From Epiperipatus broadwayi (lineage: Eukaryota > Onychophora > Udeonychophora > Euonychophora > Peripatidae), in NCBI GenBank assembly GCA_028023455.1, contig JAQFVV010006827.1, positions 243,281-307,280 of the forward strand: a DNA stretch of 64,000 nt, given 5' to 3'. The position numbers and the translations under genes were made by a program. Position 1 is the first letter of the stretch; each line of letters opens with the position of its first letter. A model generated the notes under the pieces. That model ran no database searches. It saw only the letters and a list, made by a program, of their open reading frames with translations, and had not been told where the DNA came from. Shown here one piece after another: positions 35,394 through 49,300 of the stretch.

Positions 35394-38300
35394 TAATTCC
35401 TACAGAAACCATTATATATAACAACAACTTCAACATCTTTTCTCTTCTTTTATTAATCTGTTCCTATCTAAAATTATACTAAACCATTTTTTTCTCATTC
35501 AATAAACCTGTTTTGTAGTTCAAACACTCTATTATATATTCTTTATTTCTTAAGGACAAAAATAAATAAATCAAAACATCTCTATCTTTTTTGTCATTCA
35601 TTATATGGTTCTCCTATTCTCCAATACTTTTATTATTGATGTGTTTTTACACTCTATATCGAAAATAAATGTTCACTTCTTCTGATTCTTGCACAAAAAT
35701 ATTTACAGTTCAAATATATATTGCATTGTTTTCTATTCGTCTTAGTAAACAATCTTCATTTGTTGCACTAAAATCAACTTGTTCCCTGTAATGTTTTTTT
35801 TTTTTTTGATATCCCACTTTATCCATTTATCTCATCTCACATCTTACATAAATTCATAGATATATGCTCTTCATTATTGGTTTATGAATTATATGACTTT
35901 TTAACTCACTGTATTTATTATTCCCCTCATATAAATAAAAAACTGGATAATTTTTATTAATCGATTTTTAATCATATTGCTGGAGCTTTTCAAACATTTA
36001 AATTTGTTTTAATTTTTTTCTATTATTAAATTATCTGTCTAAAGTTATGTAGGGCAGTAGTTTCATGTACCTTTACAAACAAGTTTTAAAATTGTTATGT
36101 TAAGACTAATACAGCTAAAGAATAAGGTGCCAAATCAAAAGATAAATTACAAACACAGAAAAAAGAAAGTTTTCATAAGATGTAATAAAAAAATAAATAA
36201 AAAATAATTAAAACTTAACAAGAAAGTTTTCAATGATTCTATGATTACATCTTTTTGAAAATAATAAAATACTTCAATCATAATACAAATGATAATGTCA
36301 ATCAAGTTTGTATTCAATCCCCAATATTTACATTTATTGCAGATAACAAAGCAAATGTTTATTTTACTGATAAAATTTTTATTGCAATAATTTTTAGCAA
36401 TTTCATTAAAAAAATTATATACGAGGGAGAACACAAAAATGAATGCAGTCATTCTTTGGTTTGCATGCATGTTGTAGTATATGCTTCAGCTGTTACATAC
36501 TTCTTGCAGGGACCCTTCTGCATCAATCTGTTAAATAACATTGCTGTGTGAAATTGATGGGCGACACAACACATTGTTTTGTAAAGTGCATTTTTGTCAA
36601 TTTTTTATAATAGCTAAAAAGTTTGACAATATGAAATTCTATTTTTGTTTACAAAATATTAAAGGAGAAAGTTGTAATGCTTGAAACAGATTACAAGAAA
36701 GCTGATCTCATAAAAACACAAGTTTATGAGTAGTTTAATTGAAATGTTAAATTTACCATATACCTAAAACTGTTACAAGTTTAAAATCAAATCAACACTG
36801 ATTTTTTGACACAAATGACATTTTTCTCTCAAATTTAATTTGTAATAGTCAGAATATTTTACTTGCAAGTTCTTAAACATTTACATGAAGCAGTAAAATA
36901 TAAACATTCTGTTTTGTGACAAAGAAAAGAGTAAGCTCCACTCTCTCAAAGAATCATCTTTCAAAGTCTTGAGTGTCAAATGCTTTTTAATTAAATTCAG
37001 CATGATTTAGCATATTTATCAGCTGTATTCAATCGATATCACTTCATGCTATTTTTTTTAAATCTCTCAGATGAAAAAATGTCCCAAGTTTTTTTGTTTG
37101 CAGACTTAGAAGTGAGGGGTGTGTGTGTGTGTGTGACAGAAGCATTAAAGCACACCACTTTGTAAGTATTTATTAACTACTTTGAAAAATGAAAAACATG
37201 TTTAAATCAATGTAATGTATCAAATTAATAGTAATTTGTAAGTGATTAAATGAAAAATAATTAAAAATAAATAAACAATTTTTATTGTAAAATTCTGGTT
37301 ATTTTTGGGTACCCCTGTGTATGATCACCCTTGCAAAATTATATAAAGTATGGAAAAAAATATTTATTCAACATACTGATTCCTTAACATTGATAAATAT
37401 AATCGAGAACATTGCAACTTTTGCTTTCATTACTTTTATATCAATTAAATATAAATTAAAAGTACAGAATGGACATGAAGTTGATCATAATCATAAAAAC
37501 AAAACTATAGTATATTAGTATATTATGTTATAAAGTAACCAATATTCTATAATAAGATATTCCCACATCACCCACTTTTAAGAAGTCATTTCTTCAGCAA
37601 TATTTAACTGAGTAGGAAGAAACAATAAATTAGATCCTGAATAGTACTAAACATTACTTTTAGTATTATGGGAGTTCTTAGAAATTAATATTAAAAACTC
37701 ACATAGATTTTATCTAAATCAAATTCCTGTCACAATCATTTTCTGAAGAAGAAATGTGATCTGCTTTAGGTGTTCTAATCTATCATATAGCTTCTAACTG
37801 AACTATGATATTTATATTATGATGATGCTTTTACAAAAAAATAAGGCCAGAAAAGTGTCAGTTTTTTATAATCAACAATAAGTATTTGCTGATCAGCCAG
37901 ATGATATTTTTAAAACTATTGTTTCAACCTTGCAATATGTAATTACTAATGAGCATAATTAAAGAACATCATCTGAAATACTGCTATTTATGAAACAACT
38001 TTAATATTATATTAACATTTCTTCCATATTTAGAAGTAGCATTTGAATTTTATTTTATTCAGAACATATCTAACTTAGATTCTATGCTAATATTTATAAA
38101 ATAGTTTAAAAAGCTTAAACAAAATTCATTATGCATCTAGATAGACTCAGTATAAAAGATAAACAGTGATGACAATTGTAATATTCAAATTTGTTTGAAA
38201 TTAATCACAGTTATTCATTTATTTATCAACACAAATTAAAAGCACTTCAATATATTGTCACTAACATACCCATCTTTCTATTGTTTATATAAAATTATTG

Positions 38301-38470
38301 TCTAGAACAAAATATTTTAAATGTAATAGGACTATATTTAATTATAAAAATAAAAGTCAATCAATTTTACTACAATATTCAGTTAGGTATATATTATATA
38401 ATTAGCATATACTCCCACCCCAAAGATATACTCTATAACTATCAAGATGTACTAAATTTTAATTATCACA
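35389..38470. other. AT-rich spacer, nothing recognised
   Basis: The opposed frames 36147-36470 and 36255-36551 overlap and have no motif. A short (GT)n is at 37117-37134. Confidence 0.5.
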
Positions 38471-38479
38471 ATTTGATCT

Positions 38480-38650
38480 ACAAGTGTAAAACTTTCTAAA
38501 TTCACAACTTTGATAATATCCAATATCCACTTTAGATAAAATCATTAATGATTATTATTAGACATATATTAGATCAGAGATTATCATATCTTTCCTAATC
38601 AAGATCCATAATTTAAAATTAGTTGAAATTTAATATATCTGCTTTGTAAT
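38480..38650 (+). repeat. Diverged copy of the 12.3-kb repeat arm
   Basis: ATTCACAACTTTGATAATAT, CACTTTAGATAAAATCATTA, CAGAGATTATC and AATTTAATATATCTG follow 12310-12450 in order. Confidence 0.55.
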
Positions 38651-39848
38651 TAAGTATAAGCCTGTAAAATAATTAATTTATCTTCAATCATGAATAATAT
38701 CGTTTTCAAATTTTTTATGTACTAGATTTTTTTATTCTAACAGAATATTATAATAATTTTTTTCCTCCAATTTTTGCAATAACTTCAATTCAAATATCAT
38801 TTCAACATTCATACAATTGTACTTTCAAACACTTATATTTTTCTCAGTGATAAGGGAATGTTTCTTAATAATATTTTTGTTTTAATCCATTAAATTAAAT
38901 CTAATTTTTTACTTCTTGCTACTATTTTCTTAGATAGTTTCTGGGTCCTGCTAACAAATATATCACCTTTTTCTTAAGAAAAAAAAATTCTACTAAATAT
39001 ACCACCCCTTCACTAATTTGGCTGTTATAATTTACACTATTTTAATTACAAAAACATCTGCCAGGGTATAAACTAAAGCAAGTTTTTAATTCATATCCAG
39101 TGCAACATTTGTTTTATAAAACTTTAACTTATAGCTATACAACCAACTCTGATTTGAATATAACTTTCTAAAAGTTTCTAATATTCACCAAACCATTTTA
39201 TGTAAATATAAAAAAAAACTATTTGAATTTTCATAAACCATTCTCCAAAAAAGTATAAAAATAATTTAACATAAAATAAATTATCTCAATCTATAATTAA
39301 CTTTTTCAAGTAATCCACAGTTTATACAAAAATTATCTGTTTTGTCATCAGTGAACTTAAAGAAATTATGGCATATTTTTATATTGGCATAATGTTACTG
39401 CACAATGCTATTTAAGAACAATTTTATTTTTAAGATTTTATCACTTTTGAGGAAACTTCATAGTGTATATAGAAATGTTTTGAATATGTAGACAAGAAAA
39501 GGTAAATTTCTATTCAACAGTTTAACAAACTGAGTTTTCATCTTTCAGGTCAAATTCATAGTCTTCATAATTTACAGGAGATGGAGCATTATAATAAGGT
39601 CAAAATTATGTAAATAACTAATTTACATATTCCATGTTTTAGTCAATGCAATGCTGATATCTTTTTATCAATAGCATGATGATTGTTGGAAATAAACCTC
39701 AACTCTTTAATTTTATGCTTGTGATCATCATGTTCAGGGAAATGTTCACATTAACAGGGTCGAAGATGTGGACATATTCTGTTTTCCAAGAAGCAGACCT
39801 ATAGTCTGAGCTACTCTTAGCATGAATATATAGATATCTATGTTGTTC
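38651..39848. other. AT-rich spacer, nothing recognised
   Basis: No signal beyond AT-rich sequence. Confidence 0.55.
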
Positions 39849-39849
39849 A

Positions 39850-40104
39850 ATATAAATAATACATACAACACATATAATAAAAAGAGTTTGTTTAATACTT
39901 CAAAATAATAAAAAAATATATCAACATAGTATGCTGAGCATATTGTCAACTTACTAGTATAATTTTATTTCATGATTTGTACAATTTTATGTCTACATTT
40001 TTAAAGTTTTTAATGCTCAGCATACTATGTTGATGTATTTAACATTTTTAAAGTATTAAACAAGATTTTCTTAGTACATGTGTTTTATGTATTATTTATA
40101 CTGA
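39850..40104. repeat. Inverted repeat, about 92-bp arms
   Basis: ATCAACATAGTATGCTGAGC (39919 on) and GCTCAGCATACTATGTTGAT (to about 40034) are exact complements. The pairing extends outward through GTTTAATACTT/AAGTATTAAAC and ATAAATAATACATA/TATGTATTATTTAT. The loop is about 70 nt. It ends close to the RTE fragment at 40147. No coding content. Confidence 0.85.
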
Positions 40105-40146
40105 ATCACTTTTTTTTTCAAGAAAAGTTTAAATTTATTGGAATTA

Positions 40147-40790
40147 CAAGACTAAAGTAATGCTTAATCGATTTGCTCAAAATGTGAAAGTAAAGATTGA
40201 TTATGATGAATTAGAAGAAGTTAACAGTTACAAATACCTTGGTCAGGTTATTAATAGAGATGAAAACATAGTGGAGGAAATTAATCATAAAATTAAACTT
40301 GATTGGAGTGCTTTTGGTAAAAATAACTTGATACTAAAAGGAAATATGCCTATATATTTGAAAAGGAAGGTTTTTAACGAATGTGTTTTACCAGTTCTTA
40401 CTTATGGATCTGAGACTTGGACACTTAATAGAAGAGCAATACAGAGACCCAGACCACTCAAAGAAGTATGGAGAGATGCATGTTGGGAATAACAAGAAGA
40501 GATTGAAAATGCAATGTATGGGTAAGAGAACAAACAGGTGATACTGACCTCATTAAAAAAATTAAAAGATTGAAGTGGAGTTGGGCTGGACATATTGCTA
40601 GAAGAGATGATAGTAGATGGACAATTGAAATCTTAAACTGAATTCCAAGAGATTTTAAAAGACCCAGAAAGAGACCACATGTGAGATGGATGGATGAAAT
40701 AAGAAAGTGTGCAGGAATGATGTGGAGAAGAGAAGCTAAAGATTGGAAAAGATGGATTGAACTCAGAGAGACCTTTATTCTGCAATGAAT
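40147..40790 (+). pseudogene. RTE-type retrotransposon C-terminal end
   Basis: The plus strand reads TKVMLNRFAQNVKVKIDYDE, then VNSYKYLGQVINRD, LPVLTYGSETWTL, a frameshift near 40440, then ERCMLGITRRD, LKWSWAGHIARRDDSRWTIE, PRDFKRPRKRPHVRWMDEIR and WKRWIELRETFILQ. This is the conserved tail downstream of the RT in RTE/CFDP2-like elements. Two stops and the frameshift make it dead. It is 5'-truncated at about 40147, typical of incomplete target-primed reverse transcription, and ends in a GATAATGATGATGATAATA tail. Confidence 0.88.
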
Positions 40791-40794
40791 TGAT

Positions 40795-41465
40795 AATGGT
40801 TAATGATGATAATGATGATGATAATATCTATGTTGTGCAATTTTGATAGCAATATTTTCTTGAAATTTCCCATAATATATAGCATTACAAGAAATGTTGC
40901 TGCATCTGATTTTTCACACAATTTGTGAAGTTGATTAACAGGTATCATGTGGTTAATGTTATTTAAAGGTCTGATTAAATTTGGAGGAGCTATTAAGCTA
41001 ACATTATATATATTGGAGCTTTTTTTTTCATTATACAAGACATCTATGGTATATATGGAAGGCTTATCCAAGGTTTTGTGTCTGGTTAATTTCCAACAAC
41101 CTTCATGTTATTAATAAAAAAGATTTCAGCATTACATTATCTAAATAATGTAACATGTAAATTAACTATTTATATAATTTTGACCTTATTTAAATGCTAC
41201 ATCTCTCACAAAACATGGTTACTAGGAATCTGACCTGGGTGGTCAAAAGCATGCTCAGCTTGTAAATAGAAATTTAGCTTTTCTGGTATAAGTGTTCAAA
41301 ATGTTTATATATGCATTACAAAAACAAATTTATGTTTCACATAATCTCTTGTTTTCTTTATTAGGATCAATAAATCCATTACTATAATTAATATATCTTA
41401 AAAATAGAAATAATAAAGTTAAAAAGATATATAACTTTAGTGTTTGATTTTAGTTTACCCTTTAT
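40795..41465. other. AT-rich spacer, nothing recognised
   Basis: The minus frame 40775-41071 starts in the RTE tail and has no motif. Confidence 0.5.
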
Positions 41466-42110
41466 TTATAGTATATAAAGAATATAAATGAGAGGATAAT
41501 GTCAATGTGTATGTAGAGATAAGCTTTAACTTTTGATGTTGCCAAGAAATTATCAATTACTACTAACTGACAATATCTGAGGCTATTTTGTGAACAAAAA
41601 AACTATTAGAGATTAATGCAAAAACTTCTTTAGCATCAGGGATTGTCAGATAGTAATAATTGATAATTTCTTGGCAACATCAAAGTCTAAAGTCTGCATC
41701 TATGTTTACTTGGGTATTATATCCACATTTCTACTCTTTATTATAATAACAATTCAATGGAAATATTTAATTTAACATATACAATTATCTGAAGAAGTTA
41801 AGATAATATTTGCAGAATGTCAAGAATGCTTCTATTCTTTCACATTGTCACATCTATAAAACAGTTTTCTGGATTTAAATCCATATAAGAACTTAGTGTA
41901 AAGTAAAAGTGGAACCCTTTTATTTCAACAAACAAAACTAAAAAAGAACTTCTATAGATTAATGGGAAAACTTGTTTAGCCTCAGAGAATGTCAGTTAGT
42001 AGTAATTGATAATTTCTAAACAATATTAAAGGTTAAAGTTTATCTCTATGGTTACATGGATATTATCTTCTCATTTCTTTTTTTTATTATAATAACAATT
42101 CATATATAAT
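41466..42110. repeat. Three-copy element: inverted copy plus two direct copies
   Basis: A unit containing AGTAGTAATTGATAATTTCT and ATCAAAGTCTAAAG-like sequence occurs inverted at about 41470-41590, direct at about 41594-41765, and direct again at about 41935-42110. The two direct copies are about 346 bp apart, and both begin near ACTAxxAxAGATTAATG. The layout matches the ribozyme element at 18809-19514, but I find no complete hammerhead core. Confidence 0.75.
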
Positions 42111-45100
42111 TATAAAAGCTTTATTTATCCTGGATATTAATGATAAATATGTGTGGAGAATAATGGAGATTTTTTTTTTGATGGAATATCACTTTAAATT
42201 TCAATGATTAGTATGGAGAGTTTTATTTTCAAGTTGGAAGACGTAATTTTAAATTGTTGAGTCACCATTTAACTCATAATATTGTTTGGTAAAACAAAAA
42301 TAAAACATTTCACTTTCTGGAACCACAAAATTATAATTTATTATGAATGCAAAATATATTTTAATAAAATTTATAGCATTTTATTCTTGTTATTCTTTAG
42401 CTTATACTCTAAAATGTCAAATATAAACAGTTCAATTAACTTATACAAAGAATCCATACACCATATGTTATATCAAAAAATAATATATTTTGAGAATGCA
42501 TGGCTCTATAAAAAATTATTTCCATTTGTTTTTATTACAAGAGACAAATAATATTTTTTTCAATTTTACTATGTTATTTTCAAAAAACATTCTTATAAAA
42601 CAATTAATTTAAATATTATTCAAAAATATTTTTTTCTTTCAAATTTTATTTTTAAACTTTTAATATATCAATTAAGACTATGATATGTTTGATCAAAGTT
42701 TATGACAAAATATTTTTTATGTTTTACTTATCTGAGTTCTAATCTTAATATTTATTTCCACCTATATTGAATGCAGTGATTTTATTTAAGATGATTGTGA
42801 TGATGATATTTTTATTTTAAAAAATTACAAAGACATCTTTTACATACAATATATAGTATTTTTTTTTTAAATAAATAAATTCCAGTAATTTGAAAGAAAT
42901 AAAAGATAGAGTAATTTTATGAATCAAAAAATGCTGAGTAACTTTCGGTAATATTTACCATAATTAAGGAATGTCGAACATCATAATAGATTGACATAAT
43001 AACTTTATCTGTTTTTTTTATTACTTTACTGTTTTAGAGAAACTAAAAATAGTGAATATTATAATACATTTATTTTTACATTTCTAATTATTTTGTAAAA
43101 ATTCAGTTATCCACTTGTTTACTAAAATCTCAAAGATTTTTAGAATTGAGATAAATGGGCAGGAAATTGTTAACATATTTGTGAAATGATTGAGATGAAA
43201 TATTCTTTTTTTTTTTAATATTTTCTAAGAACCCCTCTACTTCTTTTGATATTATGAGGTGAGATATTACTGAAAAGCAGATGTTTAGGAATCAGCATAG
43301 AACTCCATATGCATTGTATGCCTTCTGTAGTAGCAATTAATTGATATATATATATATATATATATTAGCTTGTTTGTAATGATACTAAAGCAGTCTACAA
43401 AACCACATGCTAGACTAAGTAACTTTGTTAAATAAATGTTAGCATTATAATTTTTAATTTTCAGTTAATAATATTCTAGATCTAATCTTGAACTTTTTTT
43501 TTTTAGATGTATTTTATAAATAATACTAAAGTAAATTGGATAAAATTCATGTTTAAATCAGCTTTAATTAGAAAATGAATGAAATTTTTCATTTATTTAT
43601 TGTTGGAAAGACAAAGTATGAAAGAAATAATTTTTAAAAGTTAGGATGCAAATAATTCTGTCAAGAAAATAGATTTTGATTAGATCCATATCTTTGTTAT
43701 TTAATTTTCAATGTATTCTAAAAAAAATATTTTTGAATTTTTAGTTGTAGGTATTTTCAGAGATAATTTTTTTACTAGTAAGTTTTTTGTAAGTCACTAA
43801 TAAAAAATTAAAACAGAGTAGACTCCGTTTATTAGCCATGCTTCGAGTCCAGTGTTTTTATGACCAGCATGTAATTAGTACGATTTAATACATGAAAATA
43901 TTATCTGTGTGTGAAAGGAGAATCATTATAATTAATATTCATTTAGAGCTTTTAACTTTATTAACTATTAATTTTTATTGTGAAAAATAATTATTATTAA
44001 AATGACTTCAATATAAACTTTGGTGACATTTTAATAAAAAAAAATCATTTGAAACGTTTTTTTTTTTTATGATATTGATTCAGAAATATTTAACATTTCA
44101 TTCAGTTCGTTTCAAACAACATTAGGTGACATTCTATATAAAGTTTAAAAAAAAGAAAAATGATAAGAGTCAGTATCTATTAAAACGAAGGAACAATATG
44201 ATTATATCAATATTATGAGTCTGTTTAATTTGATGTCTTCATTTTTATATGTCTTGATAAATCATTTTTGCTTTTATGTAATCAATTCATTAACAATGAA
44301 ATGATCTAGACAATTTTTTAAAAGTCCGCATCATCTTCAAATAGTCCTCTCTTGTTTTATTTATAGCAGTTGTAACGGAATTTTACACCTGTTTACTAAT
44401 ATTTTTATAAGTATCGTTTAATGAACAACTAACTCATTTTCATCTTCAAATAAAACAAATGACACCTATTTTTAAAGTATTAGATAAGTAAATGTAGATT
44501 TAGTTAAATTTGCATCATTGAAATCAATAAAGTTATAAGTCTTTAAGTTATGGTCAACACCATAATAGATTTTGATTGGAAATCTAATCTATCATTGTGT
44601 TGACTTAAATAGTTAAGTTTATTTTTTGGGAAATTTTAATTTTAAATTTTATAAACTATTATTTGTTTGACCTTCTACAGAAGCAATGCATTCACTTTTA
44701 TTATAATTCTGTTTATGAATACTAATAGTAGAACTTTTTCCCTTAAGTGATTAGTTATTACTTGTGGAATCTTTATTAGATTCTACTAATATGTAACATT
44801 CAAAATTTTTTTTAAATACAATTATTTTCATTAAAACATGTACTTTTTATGGTATTTAATTTTTGCCACTTACAATACTTTTTAACAAAAAAAACCTTTT
44901 TAAAAAAGAGACTTTTAGGAATGATTTCATAGAGGAGCAGTTTTATATCCATTTGCCACAAACTAGGGTTTAAACTCAGGTATTACTGCGATGTATCTTA
45001 TTTCTGAAAAGGTTTTTGATGTTGCAGTAATGATATTTTAAGATGATTTAGGCTTGTTATCTTTTCATGCAATTAAAATAATATCTTTCAATTCCAATTT

Positions 45101-45560
45101 AAATGCCCTTTTTGTTTCATTTTTGGCCACTTTAAAAAAAATTGCTTTTAAAAAATTTAATATACTTTTAAGAACTGAAGTTTTGGGCAAATAAAAAGTA
45201 GAAAGAATTAATATTTGTTTGGAATGATATTGACAAATAGGGACACATATGAAGTTTAAAGTAATTATTTATTACCCCAAATTCAAATGCTGTTTCAAAC
45301 TCTTTCATCTTCTGAAATATAACAAACAATAAAATAATATCTATATTATTATATATTTATTTTTTTATTTATATCACTATAAGGGGGGGAAAAACAACAT
45401 TTTTACAATAAAAAGGGTATACTTCAAATATATATTACATCAAACTATGTAGCAAGAAAAAATCTAAAAACATAACTCATTATAGTCAAAATAAGAGTCA
45501 TAGATCACATGCCCTATTCTCTTAAGCTTGTAAGTTATAAACACTGAGGATTGCCAATTT
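42111..45560. other. AT-rich spacer, nothing recognised
   Basis: The frame 42282-42551 is K/I/Y-rich without motif. A short (AT)n is at 43343-43365. A palindrome-like pair around 44550-44590 (CAACACCATAATAGATT and AATCTATCATTGTGTTG) is the only structure noticed. Confidence 0.5.
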
Positions 45561-45631
45561 TTCAAAAAGCTTTGTGATAAATGCTTAGCCAGAGCCAGCA
45601 TTTAAAATATCTCTGTCAGGACCCCCCCCTC

Positions 45632-45684
45632 AAATCCCTGAGCATGGTTTCGGGCTTTGGCACTCCTCAGAGAGGTGCCAGAGT
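45632..45684 (-). ncRNA. Hammerhead-like PLE 3'-end motif (decayed)
   Basis: The minus strand reads CUCUCUGAGGAGUGCC, AAAGCCC, GAAACCAUGCUC, AGGG. The core CUGANGA...GAAA is complete. CUCU/AGGG can form the base of stem I, and stem II has one mismatch. Stem III (ACCAUGCU) has lost its palindrome. It is probably the 3' end of a PLE family different from the neighbour at 45685. Confidence 0.55.
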
Positions 45685-45985
45685 GGGTTCAGACAGTCTT
45701 GAGTATTGAATTTTAATATAACGCTCTAACCAAATTCAACATGCAAGAATCTAATGATCCAGGTTCGAATCCCATGCTAGTACTGTCACTGATCAGGCCA
45801 GCAACACCTGAAGAAGAGGAGAGAATAATGCGTTTCGAAACGTTGTGCATATACTAAACTGTTTGATGTGCTATTACTAACAGTTGAATGTATTTGGAAT
45901 ATTGAAATAAAGTTAAAATTTTTTAAAGACATTCAATACTCATATTAGATGATGAAAAGTAGTCCAATATAAAAATACAACTGGA
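45685..45985 (+). mobile_element. PLE 3'-end fragment with hammerhead-like motif
   Basis: It is the same family as the 23.4-25.1 kb pair: box B-like GGTTCGAATCCCATGCTAGT, then CACCTGAAGAAGAGGAG, TTTCGAAACGTTGTGC, GTTTGATGTGCTATTAC and the end GTCCAATATAAAAATACAAC. CUGAAGA (45808-45814) and GAAA (45837-45840) fit the HHR core, with a GUU site, but stem II pairs poorly. It is truncated inside the tRNA-like module. Confidence 0.75.
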
Positions 45986-46274
45986 ACATCATCATTACAA
46001 ACTTTCAGAAAATATCTGATTATACTTTCAACATGATTTATTTTATTAATCATTCAAATAATGAACTTATAATTATTATTTTTTTTTACTTTTAAATAGT
46101 AGCATCTTTATATATATGTATATATAATCATTTTTCGATTTAATTTGTGGCTAATTGGGTCATAACGATAACTTTCAAATCGAGTTGCTGGAATAAACAG
46201 ACTTAAAACAGTAATAAGAAATGTTTAACTATTATTGATAAAAAATTTTTTTAATGGCTTTATCGCTCAGAAGT

Positions 46275-46370
46275 TCATAAGAAGCTTGAGCGTCACAACT
46301 GCGAGCGCCAGAATCGATCCTAATAACTTCTGATTCCAAACTAGATGCTTTACCAATTGCGGCAAACCGC
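46275..46370 (-). other. tRNA-like relic
   Basis: The minus strand carries box A-like TTGCCGCAATTGGTAAAGC and, 34 nt on, box B-like GGATCGATTCT. The stems pair badly, so this is at most a tRNA pseudogene or SINE remnant. Confidence 0.3.
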
Positions 46371-49300
46371 AATATAGCACTATTACTGTTAATAACCAAA
46401 TATTACTCCCCAATAAAAGTAGCAGACCTATAATACATAAGCCCGCACTAAATTACGCATATCAAAATTATTGCAAATTCCCGATTAATATAACTATTCG
46501 ATTATTGTCATTATTTATTTCAAATATTACTTAATCATAATAGGCGAATACCTAGTTACTCTTCTTGCCTTCAGACAGATATCTTAGGATGCATACTTTC
46601 TTAATGAGTAGAATTTAAAATAATTTCATGATATATATATATATATATTGTACCCTTACTTCTTGATATATAAAATAGTTTAAAATACAACTAGCTCAGT
46701 TACATTATTATGCTTCATTAAAATTTGCATATCTATCTTTAATATACTTTTATATTATCATATCTTAATTAAATAATTATATATTAAAATTATGAGACTG
46801 TGAAGTAAAGTTACAAAGTAATAAGCAGATTTACACTGAGTCAATATCTCCCAAGATACTGTCTCAATGGCATAAGAATACTACCACTACCTTATCATCT
46901 TACCACTACATCTATAGCATTCTTATGACTTTTAAAATGGAATAAATTATCTTCAATAATACTAAAATAATTCCTAACTTTTAACTTAAAATATAATTAA
47001 ATAATCTCAGGTTCTTCTAAGTTTTAAAATAACAATAAATCATGTAAATAAGTGTGATGTGGGATTTTATATCAAACTTAAATACACCTAACTTATTTTA
47101 ATAATAATAATAAATAATACTAATCTTAGAGTGTAATTTAATCTCATCTATTTCTATTATATAATCAATCATTAAATGAATAAACAATCATATGTATATC
47201 TTTTATTTCATATGGTATCTTCATTTTAAAATAGATCAAAATCTTATAATTAATAATCTATGGCAATAAACAATATTGTATTCTTATAATGTGTATTATA
47301 ATCATCTTATGACCATTGTAATATTTATGTTCATGTCAATCAATTCTTATAAAATAATGTTAAGCAAATATGGTATTCAATTCTAAGTAATAATAACAAA
47401 TTCATTTTGTGCAAATATTATGTTTATTTCAAATCATCTGATGTCAAATGCTGTGGTGAAAAATAATGAAACTCGACACACTTTTAAAACAAATTAACAA
47501 ATTTATTTACAATAACTTCAAATAAAAATTTATTTACACTATTTACAGTTTTATAATTTAAGAAAATAAATAAAAATAAATAAAAATAGAAATACAAATA
47601 TAAGAGGCTTACACTGTTATTAACTTATGTACTTAATAAGCAATTACACATTCCTTCAAATGCTATATTAATATTATTACAGTGTGTTTTTCTTAAAACT
47701 TAGATTTGAAAAATAAATAGTAGTAATCTTTAATTATTACAAATAATAATACATGTCAAGATTATCTATGTAGCATGTGTAAACAATGAAGCTTTACTAA
47801 TTAAATAGCTACATTAATTAAGTATTACCATTTATAATATATTATCATGTATTCACTTTGTTATTAGCATTGCCTAATAGCTTTATATAAAATTAATATG
47901 TCTTTGTAATGTAAAACAAATAATTGACTATAATTATATTTCACTTAATGTAATTCCTGTTATACGTTTTATCAAATATGCATTACATATCTTTATTGTT
48001 CAAATATTATTATTTAAACTATTTATCAATTTCAAATTCATAAAGCATTACCTTAGATAAATTCTATGATTCTTTTCTATGTAAAAATCATTACTTTACT
48101 TTATGTGTTATTTTAATCCTTTCTAATAATTTCTTATCTATAAAATATATTCTAAACTTATCTAAAAATTTCCGGAAAACAAACATCAACTTCAAACAAA
48201 ATATTCGTTATCCAAATTACCTATACTACATCGTTTATACTTATTAAACTTTTCAATCTAAATATAAGCTTCTACCTAAACGTAACTTAATTTATTTAAT
48301 AAAACAAAATATAAAAAAAAATATAGACTTTTAAAATCCTTTTCTAAATTGCAAAAAAATAAAATAATTATTAAGATAAATAATAAACATCATTTTAATA
48401 CTAAGCATAAATAAAATATCAAAATTATTTACGAAAGAATCATATAATTATTTCTAAGCTTCTTACGTAATGTTGTATCATGTTGATATTATAAATTAAA
48501 AAACTTATGCATATTTTAATAAAGTTCGTTGCCAATATAATGTATGTGTTTTCATAAAATATCTATCCATTCATTCTACAACAACATAATATTCAGTTGA
48601 TCTAAAGAAAAAACATATTAAATTCATTAAAAATCATTATACAATATTTTTACCATAATAATAATAATGTCCAATCTGCTATCCAGCATTCTTCGGAATT
48701 TGCAACTTCATAAAATAAAAATCATTCACATTTTCACTCATAAACATTCATTAGAATATTCCGTGTTATATTAATTATAAAAATAAATTTATGTAATTAA
48801 TTATTATATTATTTTTAAGTTACTATTTAATAAATGTACCTAACCTACTTTTTAATAGTTTAATAATATTTTAAATTTTATGTTAAATAAATAAAATAAA
48901 AAATTATATTACATATTCCAGCGACGACTTTTGTTCTACCATAAAAGTTCTAACAAACATCCTATGTATAAAGTCAATAAAACACTATTTCCTGTTCCGT
49001 TGTATCACGTGTTTCTTGAAAGTTTATAATAAAATGATAACGTTCTTTTTTTTTAAAAAAAAATAAGTTCCAATAAGAAAACAAATAAAATTAAAAAAAA
49101 TAGTTTATAAGTTCTTTCTGGATCCAGTTCTTCATAGAATATTATTTCAAAAATTATTATTTCTAAACTAACTTATAGTTTATAAATTATTTTCATTGAA
49201 ATTATTTTAATCAACTTGGCATGCTTGGCTTAGTTTGATTTGATTTGGACATCCATGTATTACTTGCGCATTTATAATTAACATATTCAGGTAAGAATTA

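Noticed and set aside
36147-36551. Two opposed frames of 107 and 98 codons
   Set aside because: They overlap on opposite strands, are rich in F/I/K/N, and carry no motif; chance in AT-rich DNA.
41770-41830. CTGAAGAAGTTAAGATAATA as a hammerhead core
   Set aside because: GAAU in place of GAAA and no stem I; kept only as a remark on the three-copy element.
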